Origin: Blepharisma stoltei
Taxonomy: Eukaryota > Ciliophora > Heterotrichea > Heterotrichida > Blepharismidae
Direction: 5' to 3'
DNA: 64,000 bases
Assembly: GCA_914767885.1 (NCBI GenBank)
Contig: CAJZBQ010000028.1
Location: 372,001-436,000, forward strand
The notes beneath the pieces were generated by a model. That model was not told the DNA's origin. It made no database searches and saw only the letters and a program-made list of their open reading frames with translations. Shown here in pieces: positions 62,369 to 64,000 of this stretch. The position numbers and the translations under genes were made by a program. Position 1 is the stretch's first letter. Every line of letters starts with the position of its first letter.

Positions 62369-63624
62369 CTAAATCTTTTCAAGGACCACATAGCTAATTT
62401 GCTGTTCTGTGACTGGTTTCATTTCTCCACATATATCCTTAAAAATATTCATAATAGCATCTATGTCTAGTAATATTTCTTCATGAGTTTTTCGGTATCC
62501 TAGCACTCTCCTCATCATAATCAGGCATGGGTATTTCCAAAAATCGACAAGGTTATCTAAATAATCATCAATAACTCCAGTTTTTATATATTTTTCATAA
62601 GCTGGCATTGATATTGTTTTTTCTTCAATTTCCTTGATTTTCCATATCTCTTTAAACTCTTCTAAAATTTCTTTTACTTCTTCATTTGACCTAAAGCAAG
62701 TATGCAAATTTAGTTTTGGCTTTTCATGCTCCTCAAACATTTCTCCTTGCTCAATTAATGTTGTATAGGCCAGATCTAAACAGTCCCAGGAAAAGTTTAC
62801 TGATAGATCTTTTGGTTTCGATAAAATATCAAAAAGCAAATTCCCGCCTTTGACTACCTCATTTGCTCTGATTGACAAAATTCTTCTTAAATCAGCTTTC
62901 GACCTTTTAGAAAGCTCAGCTTGTATAATAGGCTCTTGAGAAAGTGTTGCTAAAATATGATCTGGCGCTGGAATTGATACTGAAGGGGAATTAAAAACTT
63001 GGAATGCGTAAATTGTATCCAAAGTTTCAGTAGGGTATAACTGACGAAAAATAGTCCCTGGGGCAAAAAAACGATTAAAATTGTGAAACTTTTTTGGTTC
63101 ATAATACAGCATGGTATTATAATCGTTTAAAGGGAAATCTGTTCGATAGATCTCAGTATCTGACAATGTTTTGTATAAAAGAGGATTGCTAAAAAGGCCT
63201 TGGTACACAGTAATTTCACCTAGTCTTTTTGCAGATGATAGATACTTACTCCCCACTCCGTGAGTGAACAAAAAAAATTTTTTTTTTAAAATATCTATAT
63301 ATAAATGTTTTATAAAATTTTTTTTTCGAAATTTAAAAAAATCTCACTTCTATAAAAATTTGTAAAATTTATGTTTTAAAACGCAATTTGTTTAAAATTA
63401 AACAGAATTAGCTCGAGATTTCATTATACTAACTATCACTTATATATCAAAATTTTTTTCCATAAAAAAATTGTCTATTAATAAATTTTTGTTCACACAC
63501 GGAGGGTGGGTTTTTAGGCAAAAAATAGGGATTTTTCTAATGTTTTGTTCACTCACGGGAGGGGGGAGTTAGAAAACATATTGGCTCCTCCTTCTGCAAA
63601 TGATTCGATCCAATGACTTGTCAT
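62369..63624 (-). CDS. SABATH-type SAM methyltransferase split by a MITE IES (310 aa)
   Basis: MDS pieces 63572-63624 and 62369-63248. It starts MTSHWIESFAEGGANMFS|KYLSSAKRLGE, the substrate/SAM-binding N-terminus of this family. Then come FPLNDYNTMLYY (equivalent to the NDxPxNDFN block), FFAPGTIFRQLYPTETLDTIYAFQ (GSFYxRLFPxxSxH equivalent) and RANEVVKGGNLLFDIL. Plant members methylate carboxyl groups of small acids. Related proteins occur in many protists, so the substrate cannot be inferred. Length is slightly short (plant members ~360 aa). Confidence 0.78.
63247..63569 (+). mobile_element. IES in methyltransferase: BogoMITE missing part of its left end (323 bp)
   Basis: Left: CTCCCCACTCCGTGAGTGAACAAAAAA without the usual fold-back partner. 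A typical middle follows. Right: CACACACGGAGGGTGGG and GTTCACTCACGGGAGGGGGGAG. TA lies at both sides. Removal restores NMFS|KYLSSAKR. Confidence 0.9.
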
Positions 63625-63665
63625 AGTAAAAATGATAATTTTTTATTAAAATGGCTAGATAAAGA

Positions 63666-64000
63666 TTAGAAATCAAAGTTATACGAATAAATTTGAGGAT
63701 TTTCAAGCAAAATTCTTTTGGCATAATAAGGAAAGATAAACTCTCTCTGTAGGAAACCTTTAAGGCCTCTAGACTTGAATGAGGCATAAGCTAAGTCTGC
63801 AAAGGTTATTATCTTTTTCGTGCGGAGCTTGCGCATATCTTCGAATTTTTGGAAGCCTTCTGAGATTTCGTTCATTTTTAAACATTTAGCTAGCAAAAAG
63901 GCATCTTCAAATCCTAGCGAAGCTTCTTGGAGTGAAAACGGTGAGATACTATGAGCAGCATCTCCAATTAAGCAAACTCTTCCATCATATCACTTTTCAG
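63666..64000 (-). CDS. FAD-dependent monooxygenase, C-terminal part (runs off right edge)
   Basis: The frame is open from base 64000 to TAA at 63666-63668. The motif KW(TGA)YDGRVCLIGDAAHSISPF, then FEDAFLLAKCL, is the second FAD-binding motif of aromatic-ring/UbiH-type flavoprotein monooxygenases (GDAAHxxxP...EDAxxLA). It contacts the FAD ribityl and pyrophosphate. A helical C-terminus follows (FADLAYASFKSRGLKGFLQREF). It would hydroxylate a small organic substrate with NAD(P)H and O2. The Rossmann N-terminus lies outside the window. Same strand as the methyltransferase, ~40 bp upstream of it. Confidence 0.8.

Overview
The window looks like germline (micronuclear) DNA of a heterotrich ciliate, most likely Blepharisma. 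Four things point there. The DNA is AT-rich and packed with short genes on both strands. TGA is read as tryptophan while TAA and TAG stop: TGA falls at family-conserved Trp positions in RCC1, DHHC, eRF1, CDK-like kinase, 2-oxoglutarate dehydrogenase and monooxygenase genes. Introns are 15-16 nt GT..AG. About two dozen genes are broken by TA-bounded inserts whose removal restores reading frame and domain, which is how internal eliminated sequences (IESs) behave. The commonest insert is a ~390 bp MITE with C-rich ends followed by TCCGTGAGCGAACAAAA. It fits what I know as BogoMITE of Blepharisma stoltei.

Layout. 0-5 kb: small coiled-coil genes, a pseudokinase, RPS29, a C2H2 protein and a DHHC acyltransferase. 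5-7.8 kb: mostly non-coding, with dispersed repeats and a young MITE. 7.8-20 kb: coiled-coil genes, RCC1-coiled-coil, SAP30-like, PP2A B'' and several unknowns. 20-29.6 kb: two long unknown proteins, a TPR-IQ protein, and an MFS transporter carrying a 1,085 bp IES with ~214 bp terminal inverted repeats. 29.8-33.6 kb: RPB11, eRF1 and a coiled-coil gene. 34-45 kb: unknowns, IFT57, an ankyrin/RAF-like kinase and TAPT1. 45-50 kb: a secreted protein, CDC25 and two inverted paralogues with repeated helix-turn-helix-like units. 50-64 kb: CDPK, a CDKL kinase, a small membrane protein, a TRIM-like protein, mitochondrial 2-oxoglutarate dehydrogenase, a PH protein, a SABATH-type methyltransferase and an FAD monooxygenase running off the end.

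The window's own system is its mobile-DNA and IES layer. At least three MITE families share one scaffold: C-rich TA-flanked termini, a fold-back at one end and a doubled terminus at the other. They differ only in the ~17 bp tag after the C-run, and they nest in each other at TA. A second class of IES is GC-richer, has no terminal inverted repeats, and is flanked by imperfect or perfect 15-17 bp direct repeats; several copies end in short simple-repeat tails. These look like SINE-like retroposon insertions, with the excision TA lying inside the target-site duplication. One such IES splits eRF1 inside its YxCxxxF stop-recognition motif, and a MITE splits 2-oxoglutarate dehydrogenase right after the ATG.

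Conventions. CDS spans include their IESs and introns; the exon pieces are in the evidence text. IES intervals run from the left TA to the base before the right TA. I saw no tRNA, rRNA or CRISPR array. All IES and intron calls are inferred from frame and domain continuity, not from a somatic genome.
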